From an uncultured Muribaculaceae bacterium (GTDB taxonomy: Bacteria; Bacteroidota; Bacteroidia; Bacteroidales; Muribaculaceae), in contig CAJTYH010000010.1 in assembly GCA_910583675.1 (NCBI GenBank), positions 1-64,000 on the forward strand: a stretch of DNA of 64,000 nt, given 5' to 3'. Positions 16,778 through 26,183 of this stretch are shown here, one piece after another. The notes beneath the pieces are model-generated. The model was not told where the DNA came from. It saw nothing but the letters and a program-made list of their open reading frames with translations, and did not search any database. A program made the translations under genes and the position numbers. Position 1 is the first letter of the stretch. Each line of letters opens with the position of its first letter.

Positions 16778-17896
16778 TTAATCAGTAGTATAGAGTTCCA
16801 ACTTATGGAGGGGGAGATCCCATGCCTCGGCCACGGCGGGGAAGACCACCTTGCCGTCGACGACATTTACTCCCTGCTCGAGCGCCTTGTCCTCTGCACA
16901 TGCGCGTCGCCATCCCTTGTCGGCAAGCTGTATTGCATATGGCAATGTGGCGTTTGTTAGCGCGAGGGTGGAAGTGTAGGGCACCGCACCCGGTATATTG
17001 GCCACGGCGTAATGCACTATTCCGTCGACGGTGTATGTCGGGTCGGAATGCGTGGTCGGCACTGAGGTCTCGAAGCAACCACCCTGATCAATGGCCACAT
17101 CCACCAGCAGCGAGCCGGGGCGCATCAATTTGAGCATGTCTCTCGTGACAAGGTGTGGTGCCTTTGCGCCCGGTATCAACACCGATCCTATGACGAGATC
17201 GGTCGTGGGGAGTTCTGCCTCAATGTTGTGGCGCGAGGAAAAGAGGGTCTTTACGTTGCGCGGCATCGTCTCTGCCACGTGGCGCAATGTGGGTAGTGAT
17301 ATGTCGGTGATCGTGACATCGGCTCCAAGGCCTGCGGCCATGAGGGCGGCATTGCGCCCCACAACCCCTGCACCGAGGATGAGTACCTTTGCGGGCTTCA
17401 CTCCGGGAACACCGCCAAGGAGCACTCCGCGTCCCCCTTGTGGCTTTTCGAGGAACCGGCATCCCTCCTGCACCGACATGCGGCCAGCAACCTCGCTCAT
17501 GGGTACAAGAAGAGGGAGCGAGCCGTTGGGGAGGCGCACGGTCTCATATGCGATGCATGTGGCTCCCGATTCGATCATGGCTTCGGTAAGCGCGCGCTCG
17601 GATGCGAAGTGGAAATATGTGAAAAGCAATTGCCCCTTGCGGATGAGCTTGTATTCAGGCTCTATAGGTTCTTTTACTTTTATTATCATCTCCGCGATTG
17701 CATACACCTCCTCTATGGTCGGGAGGATCGCCGCACCCGCGGCGGTGTATTCCTCATCGGAGAATCCGGTGCCAAGGCCGGCTGTGGACTGCACATACAC
17801 TTTGTGGCCGTGTGCCACAAGTTCACGGGCGCCGGCGGGAGTAAGTGCCACTCGGTTCTCGTTGTTCTTGATCTCTTTTGGTACTCCAATGATCAT
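16778..17896 (-). CDS. ald: alanine dehydrogenase
   Basis: A 372-residue NAD-dependent L-alanine dehydrogenase, which interconverts L-alanine with pyruvate and ammonium in the cytoplasm. The opening MIIGVPKEIKNNENRVALTP and the N-terminal substrate domain (FTYFHFASERALTEAMIESG) are diagnostic. The Rossmann segment VLILGAGVVGRNAALMAAGLG begins near residue 170, and DVAIDQGGCFETSVPTTH carries the catalytic region. Length equals the family standard. It is monocistronic, with its own promoter (-7 box at 17958-17965) and terminator. Confidence 0.96.
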   Translation of the reverse strand: MIIGVPKEIKNNENRVALTPAGARELVAHGHKVYVQSTAGLGTGFSDEEYTAAGAAILPTIEEVYAIAEMIIKVKEPIEPEYKLIRKGQLLFTYFHFASERALTEAMIESGATCIAYETVRLPNGSLPLLVPMSEVAGRMSVQEGCRFLEKPQGGRGVLLGGVPGVKPAKVLILGAGVVGRNAALMAAGLGADVTITDISLPTLRHVAETMPRNVKTLFSSRHNIEAELPTTDLVIGSVLIPGAKAPHLVTRDMLKLMRPGSLLVDVAIDQGGCFETSVPTTHSDPTYTVDGIVHYAVANIPGAVPYTSTLALTNATLPYAIQLADKGWRRACAEDKALEQGVNVVDGKVVFPAVAEAWDLPLHKLELYTTD

Positions 17897-17957
17897 GGCA
17901 AGTAGTTTTTAGGTTGGTTCTTGGTCGACAGGCTGATTGACTGAGATTCGACGGCGG

Positions 17958-17965
17958 CAAATCTA
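17958..17965 (-). promoter_or_regulatory. -7 box of the ald promoter
   Basis: The minus strand reads TAGATTTG, an exact TAnnTTTG. A clear -33 TTTG is not seen at the usual distance. The leader would be about 55 nt. Confidence 0.5.
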
Positions 17966-18039
17966 ATTAAATTCCATAAAAACCACACATAAAACCGGTA
18001 TGTTTTTCAACAGTGTTTTTTAGTATAATTTGCCTGTAG

Positions 18040-18924
18040 TCAGCGCGGAAGGGTGGGCAAAGCCTTGATGCGATCCATCGGTATGCCCAGACTTGCGGCC
18101 TTTGCGGCATCGGCATCGCGGTCGGCGTCGCGGAAACGGAGGTGGTTGAGGTATGCCCTACAGAAGTACAGCTCGGCATCCTTGTCGTCAATCACGAGGC
18201 CGCGTGCTATGTCGTCGGCTGCCGCGAAAAGGTCTCCGCAGACCATATGGCACATGGCACGCGCGGAGTAGTAGACCACATCCTCCTTGGCCTTGATAAG
18301 TTCGGTATAAAGCGGTATGGCGTCAGCCGCGCGGTCCGTGTTGGAGTAGATCAGGGCAAGCATCAGTGCGCCGTGCGGATCCTTGGGGCATAGCTTCCGA
18401 AATTTCCTGATGTCGGTTTCCGCGTCGGCGTACCTGTTCATATGCATGAACAGCACGGCGCGGTCGCGGTATGCGTCGGCATACGTGGAGTCCATCTCCA
18501 TGATCTTTCCGTAGTCGCGCATGGCATCGTCCGTACGCCCGAGGGAGCCGAGCACGGTGGCGCGGTTCTTGAGGATGACTACTGATGCCGGTGCCATGGC
18601 TCGCGCCTCGGTGAGGGTGTGCAGGGCGAGGGAGTCCTCTCCCGCGTAGTGCTGGATCATCCCTACGTTGGAGAGGAGCATCACATTCTGGGGGTTGGCG
18701 GGCTCTGTGCGCATGGCCTCCCGGAGGCAGGAGATGGCGCGTTCCCAGTTGCTCTGGGCCACGGCCTCGTCTGCCCACTGCACGAGCTGGAGATATTGGG
18801 TGGAACCTCCGGCGGAGCCGTCGGCACGCAGGGAAAGGGGGAGCAGGAGGGCGAGGAGGGGGAGAAGGGAGGGAAGAAGAGCGGCGATGAGAGAGTGGGA
18901 GAGCCGTATGCGTGTCAGATCCAT
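18040..18924 (-). CDS. exported TPR protein coupled to MATE transporter
   Basis: A 294-residue protein with a leucine-rich signal peptide (LIAALLPSLLPLLALLLPLS) and at least five TPR units, such as WERAISCLREAMRTEPANPQ, ILKNRATVLGSLGRTDDA and YADAYRDRAVLFMHMNRYA. The ATG at 18924 overlaps the end of the upstream MATE gene by 10 nt (ATGGATCTGA), which indicates translational coupling. A longer frame to 19158 runs through the MATE gene and has no signal peptide, so it is rejected. The TPR scaffold suggests a protein partner in the periplasm, not identified. Confidence 0.8.
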   Translation of the reverse strand: MDLTRIRLSHSLIAALLPSLLPLLALLLPLSLRADGSAGGSTQYLQLVQWADEAVAQSNWERAISCLREAMRTEPANPQNVMLLSNVGMIQHYAGEDSLALHTLTEARAMAPASVVILKNRATVLGSLGRTDDAMRDYGKIMEMDSTYADAYRDRAVLFMHMNRYADAETDIRKFRKLCPKDPHGALMLALIYSNTDRAADAIPLYTELIKAKEDVVYYSARAMCHMVCGDLFAAADDIARGLVIDDKDAELYFCRAYLNHLRFRDADRDADAAKAASLGIPMDRIKALPTLPR

Positions 18925-20195
18925 TTGTGTCTGTAATAAAGAATTGTCTGGAGGGTGCCTCTGAGGAAAAGGTAGGCGATGAAGGCAAGCCAGAGGGCAT
19001 GGTTGCCCATAGTGTTGAAAAGCGAGAGATATATGATGAAAAAGGCGGCCATGGAAACGGCCATGGAGAGGAGCAGCTGCCGGGTGAGGGTGGCTCCGAT
19101 GAACACCCCGTCCCAGGCAAAAGCGGCAAATCCCGCAAAGGGGACTGAAACCGCCCACAGGTAATATTCGCGTGACGAGGCTATGACTTCACGGTCGGAG
19201 GAGAGCAGCGCGAGAAATCCCTCACCGCCGAAGAAATACAATGCCGTGAATAGCGCTGCCCATGCTGTCCCCCACAGCAGGAGGCGCTTGGAGCAAAGGT
19301 GCAGGGAGGCGAAATCGCGTGCACCGACATAGCGTCCGGCCAATGCCTCCCCGGCGAATGCGAAACCGTCCATCATGTATGAGAAGAGCAGGAACAGCTG
19401 CATCAGCAGGGTATTGACGGCGAGTATCACCGCTCCCTGCGATGCACCGGTCTTGGTGAACCATACGGTAACGGTGATGAGGCATGCAGTGCGGAGCATC
19501 ATGTCGGCATTGACCTTGAAGAAGCGCCTCAGTTCACCCCCGCGCATGATATGTTGCCATATCGGGCGGCTGATGTCGTAGCGCCGCAAGAGCCATAGCC
19601 CGGTTGCGAAACCGATCCATTGCGCGGCCAATGTGCCGCATGCCACACCCTCTATCTGCCATCCCAGGCCATAGACGAGGGAAAGGCTCACGGCGATGTT
19701 CACCACGTTTATCACCACTGAAGTAACCATGAGCATGCGCGAGTTCTGCATGCCGAGGAACCATCCCGAAAGTGCGTATGTGCCCAATACAGCCGGTGCG
19801 CCGTAGATGAGTATGGTGAAATAGCGCCAGGCCAGCAGTCCTGTGGAGGGATCGGGGTCTACGAACTGCCTCAGCAGCCATCTCAGCGGCCACTGGAGCA
19901 GGATCATGGCCGCTCCTACGGCACCGGCCACCATCAGCGAGCGGTAGAGTGCAAGGGCGCATCCCTCCCGGCTTCCGGCACCGTATGCCTGCGCGGTAAG
20001 AGCCGATGTGCCGCCGCGCAGGAAGCCGAAAAGCCAGTAAAGCATATTGAACATCACCCCTCCCACGGCTATCGCACCGATGTAGACGGCACTTCCCATG
20101 TGGCCTACTATGGCCGTGTCCACGAGTCCGAGCAGGGGGGTGGTGATGTTGGCTATGATCGATGGTATGGCAAGCGCGAGTATCTTCCGGTTCAC
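18915..20195 (-). CDS. MATE-family (DinF-type) efflux transporter
   Basis: A 426-residue integral membrane protein with twelve predicted helices. The opening MNRKILALAIPSIIANITTP and LLGLVDTAIVGHMGSAVYIG are characteristic of MATE proteins of the DinF branch, which export drugs or metabolites against Na+ or H+. It starts with GTG inside a 4-nt GTGA overlap with the upstream OPT gene and overlaps the downstream TPR gene by 10 nt, so all three are one operon. Confidence 0.9.
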   Translation of the reverse strand: MNRKILALAIPSIIANITTPLLGLVDTAIVGHMGSAVYIGAIAVGGVMFNMLYWLFGFLRGGTSALTAQAYGAGSREGCALALYRSLMVAGAVGAAMILLQWPLRWLLRQFVDPDPSTGLLAWRYFTILIYGAPAVLGTYALSGWFLGMQNSRMLMVTSVVINVVNIAVSLSLVYGLGWQIEGVACGTLAAQWIGFATGLWLLRRYDISRPIWQHIMRGGELRRFFKVNADMMLRTACLITVTVWFTKTGASQGAVILAVNTLLMQLFLLFSYMMDGFAFAGEALAGRYVGARDFASLHLCSKRLLLWGTAWAALFTALYFFGGEGFLALLSSDREVIASSREYYLWAVSVPFAGFAAFAWDGVFIGATLTRQLLLSMAVSMAAFFIIYLSLFNTMGNHALWLAFIAYLFLRGTLQTILYYRHKWI

Positions 20196-22222
20196 GGTTT
20201 CTTTACCCTGCAGCTGTCATACCAGAGGTATCCGATAAGGAGCAGGTAGGCGATGATGCCGTAAACCTGGAGCATGCCGGCGGATACGCCGCACTGGTAC
20301 TCGAATCCGAAGAAGCGTGTGAGGGCGGCGAACACACCGAAAAGTGCGCCACCGGCGATGAGACCTGATGCGATGAGCGTACCCCGGTCGCGACGCAGGT
20401 CGTTTACAGCCTTGTCCTTGGAGCTGTGGCTTACGAAATAGGCTATCGCTCCTCCCACAAGCAGCGGGGTATTGAGCGACAGGGGTATGAACATCCCGAG
20501 GCAGAATGCGAGTGCCGGCACCCCGAGCCAGTTGAGGAGCAGGGCGAGGATAACGCCTGTCATATAGAGGATCCAAGGTGTCTCGCCTCCCATCATCAGC
20601 GGTTCTATTACCTTTGCCATTGCATTGGCCTGAGGCGCGACGAGGGCATTGTCGCCCGTGAATCCGTAGACCTGGTTCAGCACGAGGATTACCCCCCCGA
20701 CGGTGGCGGCGGATACCAGTGTGCCGAGGAATTTCCACTGCTCCTGCTTGCGGGGCGTGGAACCGAGCCAGTAGCCGACCTTGAGGTCGGTGACGAACCC
20801 GCCGGCCATGGACAGGGCGGTGCAGACAACGCCGCCGATGACCATCGAGGCGACGATGCCGGAAGGCCCTTTGAGGCCGATTGCCACGAAGATGGCCGAG
20901 GCCACGATAAGTGTCATGAGCGTCATGCCGCTCACAGGATTGGAGCCTACGATGGCTATGGCGTTGGCTGCGACGGTGGTGAAGAGGAAGGCGATGACGG
21001 TAACCACGATCCATGCCACCAGAGCCTGCCACCAGTTATTGATCACACCGAACCAGAAGAAAAGCAGGACGGCCACAAGCGCTATGGCGATGAAGAACAC
21101 GATGTGCTTCATGGAGATGTCCCACTGCCAGCGCACCGGCTTGGCATCTGTGGCGGCTCCACCCTTGAATTCGCGTCCGGCAAGTCCCACGGCCTGACGG
21201 ATTATAGGCCAGGACTTGACGATGCCGATGACACCGGCCATGGCTATGCCTCCGATGCCTATCATGCGTGCATAGTTGGAGAAAATGTCCTGCGACGACA
21301 TTGCGGCGATGGTCTCGTTGCCGTATGTGCCCATCAGGGGTATCAGAACCCACCACACGAAGAATGAGCCGGCACAGATGATGAAGGCGTAACGCAGTCC
21401 GATGATGTATCCCAGTCCGAGCACGGCGGCACCTGTGTTGCAGCTGAGCACGAGCTTGGTCTTTTCGGCCAGCGTCGCACCCCATGAGCTTACGACGGTG
21501 TTGAGCGTGCCGGCCCAGAATCCGAAAGTCTCCACCACGAAGTCGTATATGCCGCCGATAAGCGATGCAATGACGAGTGTCTTGGCCTGTGAGCCACCCT
21601 GTGCCCCTGCACTTTGTCCGGATGCGAGCACCTGAGTTGTGGCGGTAGCTTCAGGGAAAGGATACTTCCCGTGCATGTCCTTTACGAAATATTTTCGGAA
21701 AGGAATGAAGAACAGTATGCCGAGGATACCTCCCAGCAGTGAGCTGAGGAAGATCTGAAAGAAGCTGACTGTTATTTCGGGATATTTGTCCTGAAGGATG
21801 TAGAGTGCAGGCAATGTGAATATGGCACCGGCCACTATCACGCCTGAACATGCTCCGATGGACTGTATGATCACGTTCTGACCCAGGGCATCCTTCTTGC
21901 GGAGCGCTCCCGAAAGCCCCACAGCGATTATGGCAATCGGTATGGCGGCCTCAAAAACCTGACCGACCTTCAGGCCGAGATAGGCGGCAGCGGCGCTGAA
22001 TATGACGCACAGGACAAGTCCCATTGTCACTGAGTATGCGGTAACCTCCTTGTACTGTCTCGCCGGATGCATCATCGGGCGATAAGGCTCGTCTTCGGCA
22101 AGTTCCCGGAAAGCGTTTTCCGGAAGTTCCACCGGATCGGTATCGGTGTACACGCCGGCGCTCCCTCCGGTATCCTTACCGGCAGCTGCGCGCAGTTCCA
22201 TTTCGTCGTTTACTTTTTTCAT
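20192..22222 (-). CDS. OPT-family oligopeptide transporter
   Basis: A 676-residue polytopic membrane protein of the OPT family. Visible features are PYRPMMHPARQYKEVTAYSV before the first helix, GLVLCVIFSAAAAYLGLKVG, and the conserved NPVSGMTLMTLIVAS and KVGYWLGSTPRKQEQWKFLG blocks. Bacterial members of this branch import small peptides or metal chelates, but the substrate cannot be read from sequence. The ATG at 22222 is preferred over an upstream TTG at 22252. Its stop overlaps the GTG of the MATE gene. Confidence 0.92.
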   Translation of the reverse strand: MKKVNDEMELRAAAGKDTGGSAGVYTDTDPVELPENAFRELAEDEPYRPMMHPARQYKEVTAYSVTMGLVLCVIFSAAAAYLGLKVGQVFEAAIPIAIIAVGLSGALRKKDALGQNVIIQSIGACSGVIVAGAIFTLPALYILQDKYPEITVSFFQIFLSSLLGGILGILFFIPFRKYFVKDMHGKYPFPEATATTQVLASGQSAGAQGGSQAKTLVIASLIGGIYDFVVETFGFWAGTLNTVVSSWGATLAEKTKLVLSCNTGAAVLGLGYIIGLRYAFIICAGSFFVWWVLIPLMGTYGNETIAAMSSQDIFSNYARMIGIGGIAMAGVIGIVKSWPIIRQAVGLAGREFKGGAATDAKPVRWQWDISMKHIVFFIAIALVAVLLFFWFGVINNWWQALVAWIVVTVIAFLFTTVAANAIAIVGSNPVSGMTLMTLIVASAIFVAIGLKGPSGIVASMVIGGVVCTALSMAGGFVTDLKVGYWLGSTPRKQEQWKFLGTLVSAATVGGVILVLNQVYGFTGDNALVAPQANAMAKVIEPLMMGGETPWILYMTGVILALLLNWLGVPALAFCLGMFIPLSLNTPLLVGGAIAYFVSHSSKDKAVNDLRRDRGTLIASGLIAGGALFGVFAALTRFFGFEYQCGVSAGMLQVYGIIAYLLLIGYLWYDSCRVKKP

Positions 22223-22239
22223 ATGCTGGTGATAAAAAT

Positions 22240-22310
22240 TGTCAATTACCAAGCATCCATTACAAATGGGTAATTGCTAATTACTAATTTTTAATTACTA
22301 ATTGTTTAAG
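22240..22310. repeat. TAATTACTAATT-type A/T-rich intergenic repeat
   Basis: The spacer between ssb and the OPT gene is built from variants of TAATTGCTAATTACTAATT. No exact promoter box is seen in it. Confidence 0.4.
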
Positions 22311-22639
22311 GCTCTGCTGAGGATGTCGAACCGTTCGACTATTATTTCCGTGATGTTGCGCTTTATAGCATTGGAATCCTGCCATGTGCGTGTGCGCAGT
22401 TTCCCTTCAAGATATAGCTTCGTGCCCTTGGTGATGTACCTTTCCGCAGTCCTGGCAAAGTCGTCCCACATGATGATGTTGTGCCATTCGGTGATCTCGG
22501 GAACATGCTCCCCCTTCGGGGAGGTATATGCCGGTTCCGATGTGGCCAGGGTGAAGCGCACATATGGGCGGTCTCCGATGAAATTCATCTCGGGATTCCT
22601 GCCGACGTTGCCCACTAAAATCACTTTGTTGACAGACAT
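22298..22639 (-). CDS. ssb: single-stranded DNA-binding protein, short form
   Basis: A 113-residue OB-fold protein with the SSB landmarks MSVNKVILVGNVGRNPEM, RFTLATSE, EWHNIIMWDDFARTAERYI and GTKLYLEGKLRTRTW. SSB coats single-stranded DNA in replication and repair. Usual bacterial SSBs are 150-180 residues, with a flexible acidic tail ending in DDIPF that recruits partners. Here the protein ends directly after the OB fold (SRALNN), so it is a tail-less form, perhaps a second SSB of the genome. A -7 box (TATCTTTG, 22698-22705) lies upstream. Confidence 0.92.
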   Translation of the reverse strand: MSVNKVILVGNVGRNPEMNFIGDRPYVRFTLATSEPAYTSPKGEHVPEITEWHNIIMWDDFARTAERYITKGTKLYLEGKLRTRTWQDSNAIKRNITEIIVERFDILSRALNN

Positions 22640-22697
22640 TGCGGTATGATGTTTGACTGTATAAGGCTTATGGATTCATATAAAATCCTATGATTTG

Positions 22698-22705
22698 CAA
22701 AGATA
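22698..22705 (-). promoter_or_regulatory. -7 box of the ssb promoter
   Basis: The minus strand reads TATCTTTG. A TTTG at 22722-22725 lies 16 nt upstream, a short spacer for this promoter class. Confidence 0.5.
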
Positions 22706-22740
22706 GTCATGTTTCTGCAAACAAATGCCATAAGAAAGGG

Positions 22741-24201
22741 TTAAAAAACTTTTTCCTTTTTCAGCAGGTATGTCAGCAGTTCCCGTTGCACCTTGCTTCC
22801 CATCAGGAAATTGCAGCCGCAATATATGGCAAGCCCCGTGACGCACTGTGCTCCGAGCAGCATCCAGGGGTCTTCAATGACAAGGCTCTCGGAAAACATG
22901 ACCATGGAGGCCAGCAGCGTAAGAGCGCCATAGGGCACGTTGTCGCCTATGAATCCGATGACATTGCGGCCTACGATGGCGGATGTGCGGTAGGCCATTA
23001 CTCCCCAAGTGATAGCTGAGGCGGCTACCTGTCCCCACAGCAGTATGTTTATTCCCGCCACAGGATCCGTATCGGTGGAATATGCTATCAGCGGGAATGC
23101 GGCGACAAGGAACACCACGGCTGTTATGTCGCGCAGGGCTTCCATGCGCACTACTTCACGTGTGCGAGCCAGGGCTATCAGGTAATTGTTGTATAGAGCC
23201 ACGAGCACAGTGAATACCCCCCTTAGCAGCAATAGCCGGAACAGCGGTATCGAGTTGTCCCATTTCGTGCCGAAAAGGCAGTGGAAGACCGGGGTGGCGC
23301 ATACGATCAGGAATCCCATGGAAGGGAGCACCAGATAGGCGGTGAACCGGTTCATCTTTGTGCTTACTCGGATGAATCGCTCCCTGTCATCCTGCACATG
23401 CGACAGCCCGGGCAGAAAGGCCGACGTTACTGTCTGTGAAATCGTGGTGATACCCATTTTGCTCCATTTGTCTGCCTGGGTGTAATCACCGAGGGACACC
23501 AGTCCGGCGCGGTTGCCGATGAGAAAGCCGTAAATGTTCTGGAAAAGGGTGTTCAGGAATGAAGTGGCCATCATTCCGGATCCCACGCTGAAAAACTTGC
23601 GGAGGGAATCCATGGAAAAACGCCACAGCGGGCGCCATCCGGTAGTGAGCCACAGCACAAGGCTCTTGACCCCGTTTATCACTATCGCCTGCCATACGAG
23701 TGCCCATGCACCGTAGCCGGTCAGTGCCAGGGTAATCCCTGTAATGGATCCCGCAAGAAGCCCTATGGCGTTTGAGGCAGCGACCATGCGCACGTCCATC
23801 AGTTTCATCAGGCGGTTTGTCTGCACGATTGCCGAGGCGTTCAGTATGAAGCTCAGAAACATTACCCTGGAGAGGGGAACCAGACGGGGATCGGATTCAA
23901 AACAGAGCGCTATAAGCGGTGCGCAGAAAAACAGGATGATGTATATGGCCGTGGCCATGGCCATGTTGAACCACAAGACGGTGGAATAGTCAAGGCGCGA
24001 GGGACGTTTGCGCTGTATGAGCGCATAAGAGAAACCGCTGTCAACGAACAACGATGCAAATGCCTGGAATACAAGGATGGCTCCTACAAGACCGAAATCT
24101 TTTTTTGTGAGGATGTTTGCCAGTATGACCCCGGTGACACCGTAGAGGATTTGCGATGCGACCCTGTCGATCAAGTTCCACTTGACCGAATTGGCTGTCA
24201 T
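22741..24201 (-). CDS. polysaccharide/O-antigen flippase (Wzx/PST family)
   Basis: A 486-residue membrane protein of the polysaccharide transport family. The start MTANSVKWNLIDRVASQI is chosen at 24201; a TTG at 24225 would add eight residues. Typical features are VTGVILANILTKKDFGLVGA near residues 20-45, a series of about twelve hydrophobic helices, and YNNYLIALARTREVVRME in the C-terminal half. These proteins flip lipid-linked glycan units across the inner membrane. No glycosyltransferases are adjacent, so this is a lone exporter of the WzxC type and its glycan cannot be named. Confidence 0.88.
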   Translation of the reverse strand: MTANSVKWNLIDRVASQILYGVTGVILANILTKKDFGLVGAILVFQAFASLFVDSGFSYALIQRKRPSRLDYSTVLWFNMAMATAIYIILFFCAPLIALCFESDPRLVPLSRVMFLSFILNASAIVQTNRLMKLMDVRMVAASNAIGLLAGSITGITLALTGYGAWALVWQAIVINGVKSLVLWLTTGWRPLWRFSMDSLRKFFSVGSGMMATSFLNTLFQNIYGFLIGNRAGLVSLGDYTQADKWSKMGITTISQTVTSAFLPGLSHVQDDRERFIRVSTKMNRFTAYLVLPSMGFLIVCATPVFHCLFGTKWDNSIPLFRLLLLRGVFTVLVALYNNYLIALARTREVVRMEALRDITAVVFLVAAFPLIAYSTDTDPVAGINILLWGQVAASAITWGVMAYRTSAIVGRNVIGFIGDNVPYGALTLLASMVMFSESLVIEDPWMLLGAQCVTGLAIYCGCNFLMGSKVQRELLTYLLKKEKVF

Positions 24202-24267
24202 CTGTTTCAGGCCGGCTCTTCTCAATGGTGTTATGCGTGAATGTGATAATGCGTCGGGTGCGGTCGG

Positions 24268-25077
24268 TTATTTTTTCGCTTCTTTTTCTTTCGTGTCGGT
24301 CGATGCGTCCTCGGGTTGGGGCGTATTTCCCGTCCATTCCATCCCTTCAAGTGTGTAGATCTTTACACCCATGGAGTAATTCTTTATTTTCGGCTTCCCA
24401 CGGTAATATAGTTTTCCTGCCATGACACCTTTCACTTTCAGCTGATTCGTGGCCCAACATCCTGTGGTACCGGTACCGAAAAAATGCACGCTGACTTTCT
24501 CCGCCTCAAGGTTGTCCGCCTGTATGGTGCCTGTGCCGGTGTTGCTTAGGGTTGCGTTCTGGCATTTGCCTGACATTACAAGGGTGCCGTTGCCGGTCTT
24601 GATGGAGCCGTCTACCTTCTCGCATTCAAGGTCTCGCACTACCAGCCTGCCGTTGCCTATAACCGTAGCCTTTATCTCCATTGTGGGTCGCACATCAAGA
24701 ACCCGCACGGTGGAGTCGCCGGCGTTGCGCACATCCTTAAGGAACCGGGAATAGACGGTGATGGTGGGAAGTCCCTCGTCAAGTGATCCTTCCGGCCTGA
24801 ACGGTTTCTCTATGCTCAGTCTCCCTTTGTTGTTGTTCTCGAATATGATCTTGTCGGCAAGGTCGGGAGTGGTCACGAATACAGCCAGCCCTGCTGAGTC
24901 GTGGCTGCACTTATAGTCTACGTTGTAGCTGTTCTCTATGTCAAGGCTTGTGAAGTCGCCTACCTTGACCTCGTATCTTTTTGTTGTCTGTGGTTTGCCG
25001 GTGGTTTCAGCGCTTGCCCCGCAGACTGATGCGAGGAACATGAGCGCCACCAAAACCTGTGTTGTAACTGTCTTCAT
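24268..25077 (-). CDS. GIN-domain (DUF2807) exported protein
   Basis: A 269-residue protein with a signal peptide (LVALMFLASVCGASA) and a putative auto-transporter adhesin, head GIN domain (DUF2807). The repeated short beta-helix strands are evident: GNGRLVVRDLECEKVDGS, GNGTLVMSGKCQNATLSNTG and TGTIQADNLEAEKVSVHFFG. The tail is Lys/Glu-rich. Function in Bacteroidetes is unknown. The start overlaps the stop of dusB by 4 nt (ATGA), so it is co-transcribed and possibly coupled. Confidence 0.85.
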   Translation of the reverse strand: MKTVTTQVLVALMFLASVCGASAETTGKPQTTKRYEVKVGDFTSLDIENSYNVDYKCSHDSAGLAVFVTTPDLADKIIFENNNKGRLSIEKPFRPEGSLDEGLPTITVYSRFLKDVRNAGDSTVRVLDVRPTMEIKATVIGNGRLVVRDLECEKVDGSIKTGNGTLVMSGKCQNATLSNTGTGTIQADNLEAEKVSVHFFGTGTTGCWATNQLKVKGVMAGKLYYRGKPKIKNYSMGVKIYTLEGMEWTGNTPQPEDASTDTKEKEAKK

Positions 25078-26099
25078 GCTGTCGTCTCGTCGTAAATGTC
25101 CTGTGAGGTGTCGGCGGTTTCATGCCGTAAGGTTTCCACCTCGTCTATTATTCCAAAAAGTTCCTCCTTGGTATTGGCACGCAGCATTTTGATGCGTGTC
25201 TCCCGGAAAAACGGGATCCCCTTGAAGAGGGCGCTCACGGCCAGATGTCGGCGTATGTGGAGTATACCTCTGTATTCGTCTATCCGGTCTATGCTTTCGT
25301 CTATTTGCCGCCGCAGTATCCCGAACTTCCGGTGAAGCGACAGCGGTTCCGGTACGTGTCCGTGGAGCAGCGTCTGTTTCATGTCGTGGAATATCCATGG
25401 ATTGCCTATGGCGGCTCTACCTACCATCACCCCGTCGACTCCGTATCGGTCGAAGGCTTCCACCAGTCGTTGCGGTGTTGTTATGTCACCGTTGCCTATT
25501 ACAGGAATGTGCAGCCGTGGATTCTCCTTTACGCGTGCTATCATCTCCCAGTCGGCTTCGCCGGTATACATCTGCGAACGGGTACGGCCATGGACTGTTA
25601 TGGCCTGTATGCCGCAGTCCTGTAGCTGCTCGGCAAGTTCCACGATTATCTTCTGGTTGTGATCCCACCCAAGGCGTGTCTTGACCGTCACAGGGAGCTT
25701 TACAGCCTTTACCACCTCGCGGGTGATCTCAAGCATCTTGGGTATGTCGCGGAGCATTCCGGCTCCCGCACCTTTTCCCGCCACTTTCTTTACCGGGCAG
25801 CCGAAATTTATGTCAATGAGGTCGGGGCGGGCTTCCTCCACTATCCTGGCCGCTTCCACCATCGGCTCCACCTCGCGTCCGTAAATCTGGATGGCTGTTG
25901 GGCGTTCGGCGGCTTCTATGTGTAGCTTGCGTGTGGTTGCGGCGATGTTGCGTATGAGTGCGTCTGCCGATACGAATTCCGAGTATGTCATGTCGGCTCC
26001 CAGTTCCTTGCATATGAGCCGGAATGACTGATCTGTTACATCTTCCATCGGAGCCAGCATCACAGGCCTCTCTCCAAGTTCGATATTTCCGATGCGCAT
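25074..26099 (-). CDS. dusB: tRNA-dihydrouridine synthase
   Basis: A 341-residue FMN enzyme that reduces uridine in the D-loop of tRNAs. The start at 26099 gives MRIGNIELGERPVMLAPMED; a longer frame to 26150 runs into an A-rich repeat. FMN/TIM-barrel landmarks include APMEDVTDQSFR, DINFGCPVKKVAGKGAGAGM with the catalytic Cys, VTVKTRLGW, ITVHGRTRSQMYTG and PVIGNGDI. This pattern is the DusB subfamily. It precedes the GIN-domain gene with a 4-nt overlap. Confidence 0.96.
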   Translation of the reverse strand: MRIGNIELGERPVMLAPMEDVTDQSFRLICKELGADMTYSEFVSADALIRNIAATTRKLHIEAAERPTAIQIYGREVEPMVEAARIVEEARPDLIDINFGCPVKKVAGKGAGAGMLRDIPKMLEITREVVKAVKLPVTVKTRLGWDHNQKIIVELAEQLQDCGIQAITVHGRTRSQMYTGEADWEMIARVKENPRLHIPVIGNGDITTPQRLVEAFDRYGVDGVMVGRAAIGNPWIFHDMKQTLLHGHVPEPLSLHRKFGILRRQIDESIDRIDEYRGILHIRRHLAVSALFKGIPFFRETRIKMLRANTKEELFGIIDEVETLRHETADTSQDIYDETTA

Positions 26100-26117
26100 G
26101 TGGTGGTAAGGGAAGTC

Positions 26118-26170
26118 AAGAAATTTAGAAATAAGAAATTTAGAATGCAAGAAATGAGAAATTGAGAATT
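26118..26170 (+). repeat. A-rich GAAAT-AGAA intergenic repeat, copy 2
   Basis: The spacer between DUF4919 and dusB consists of AAGAAATTTAGAAATAAG and close variants. The 13-mer AGAAATTTAGAAT (26134-26146) recurs exactly at 38075-38087. Confidence 0.5.
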
Positions 26171-26183
26171 TCCTCCTCTGCTG

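Noticed and set aside
18925..19158. Upstream extension of the TPR gene
   Set aside because: It lies wholly within the MATE gene, gives a Cys/His-rich string and would bury the signal peptide.
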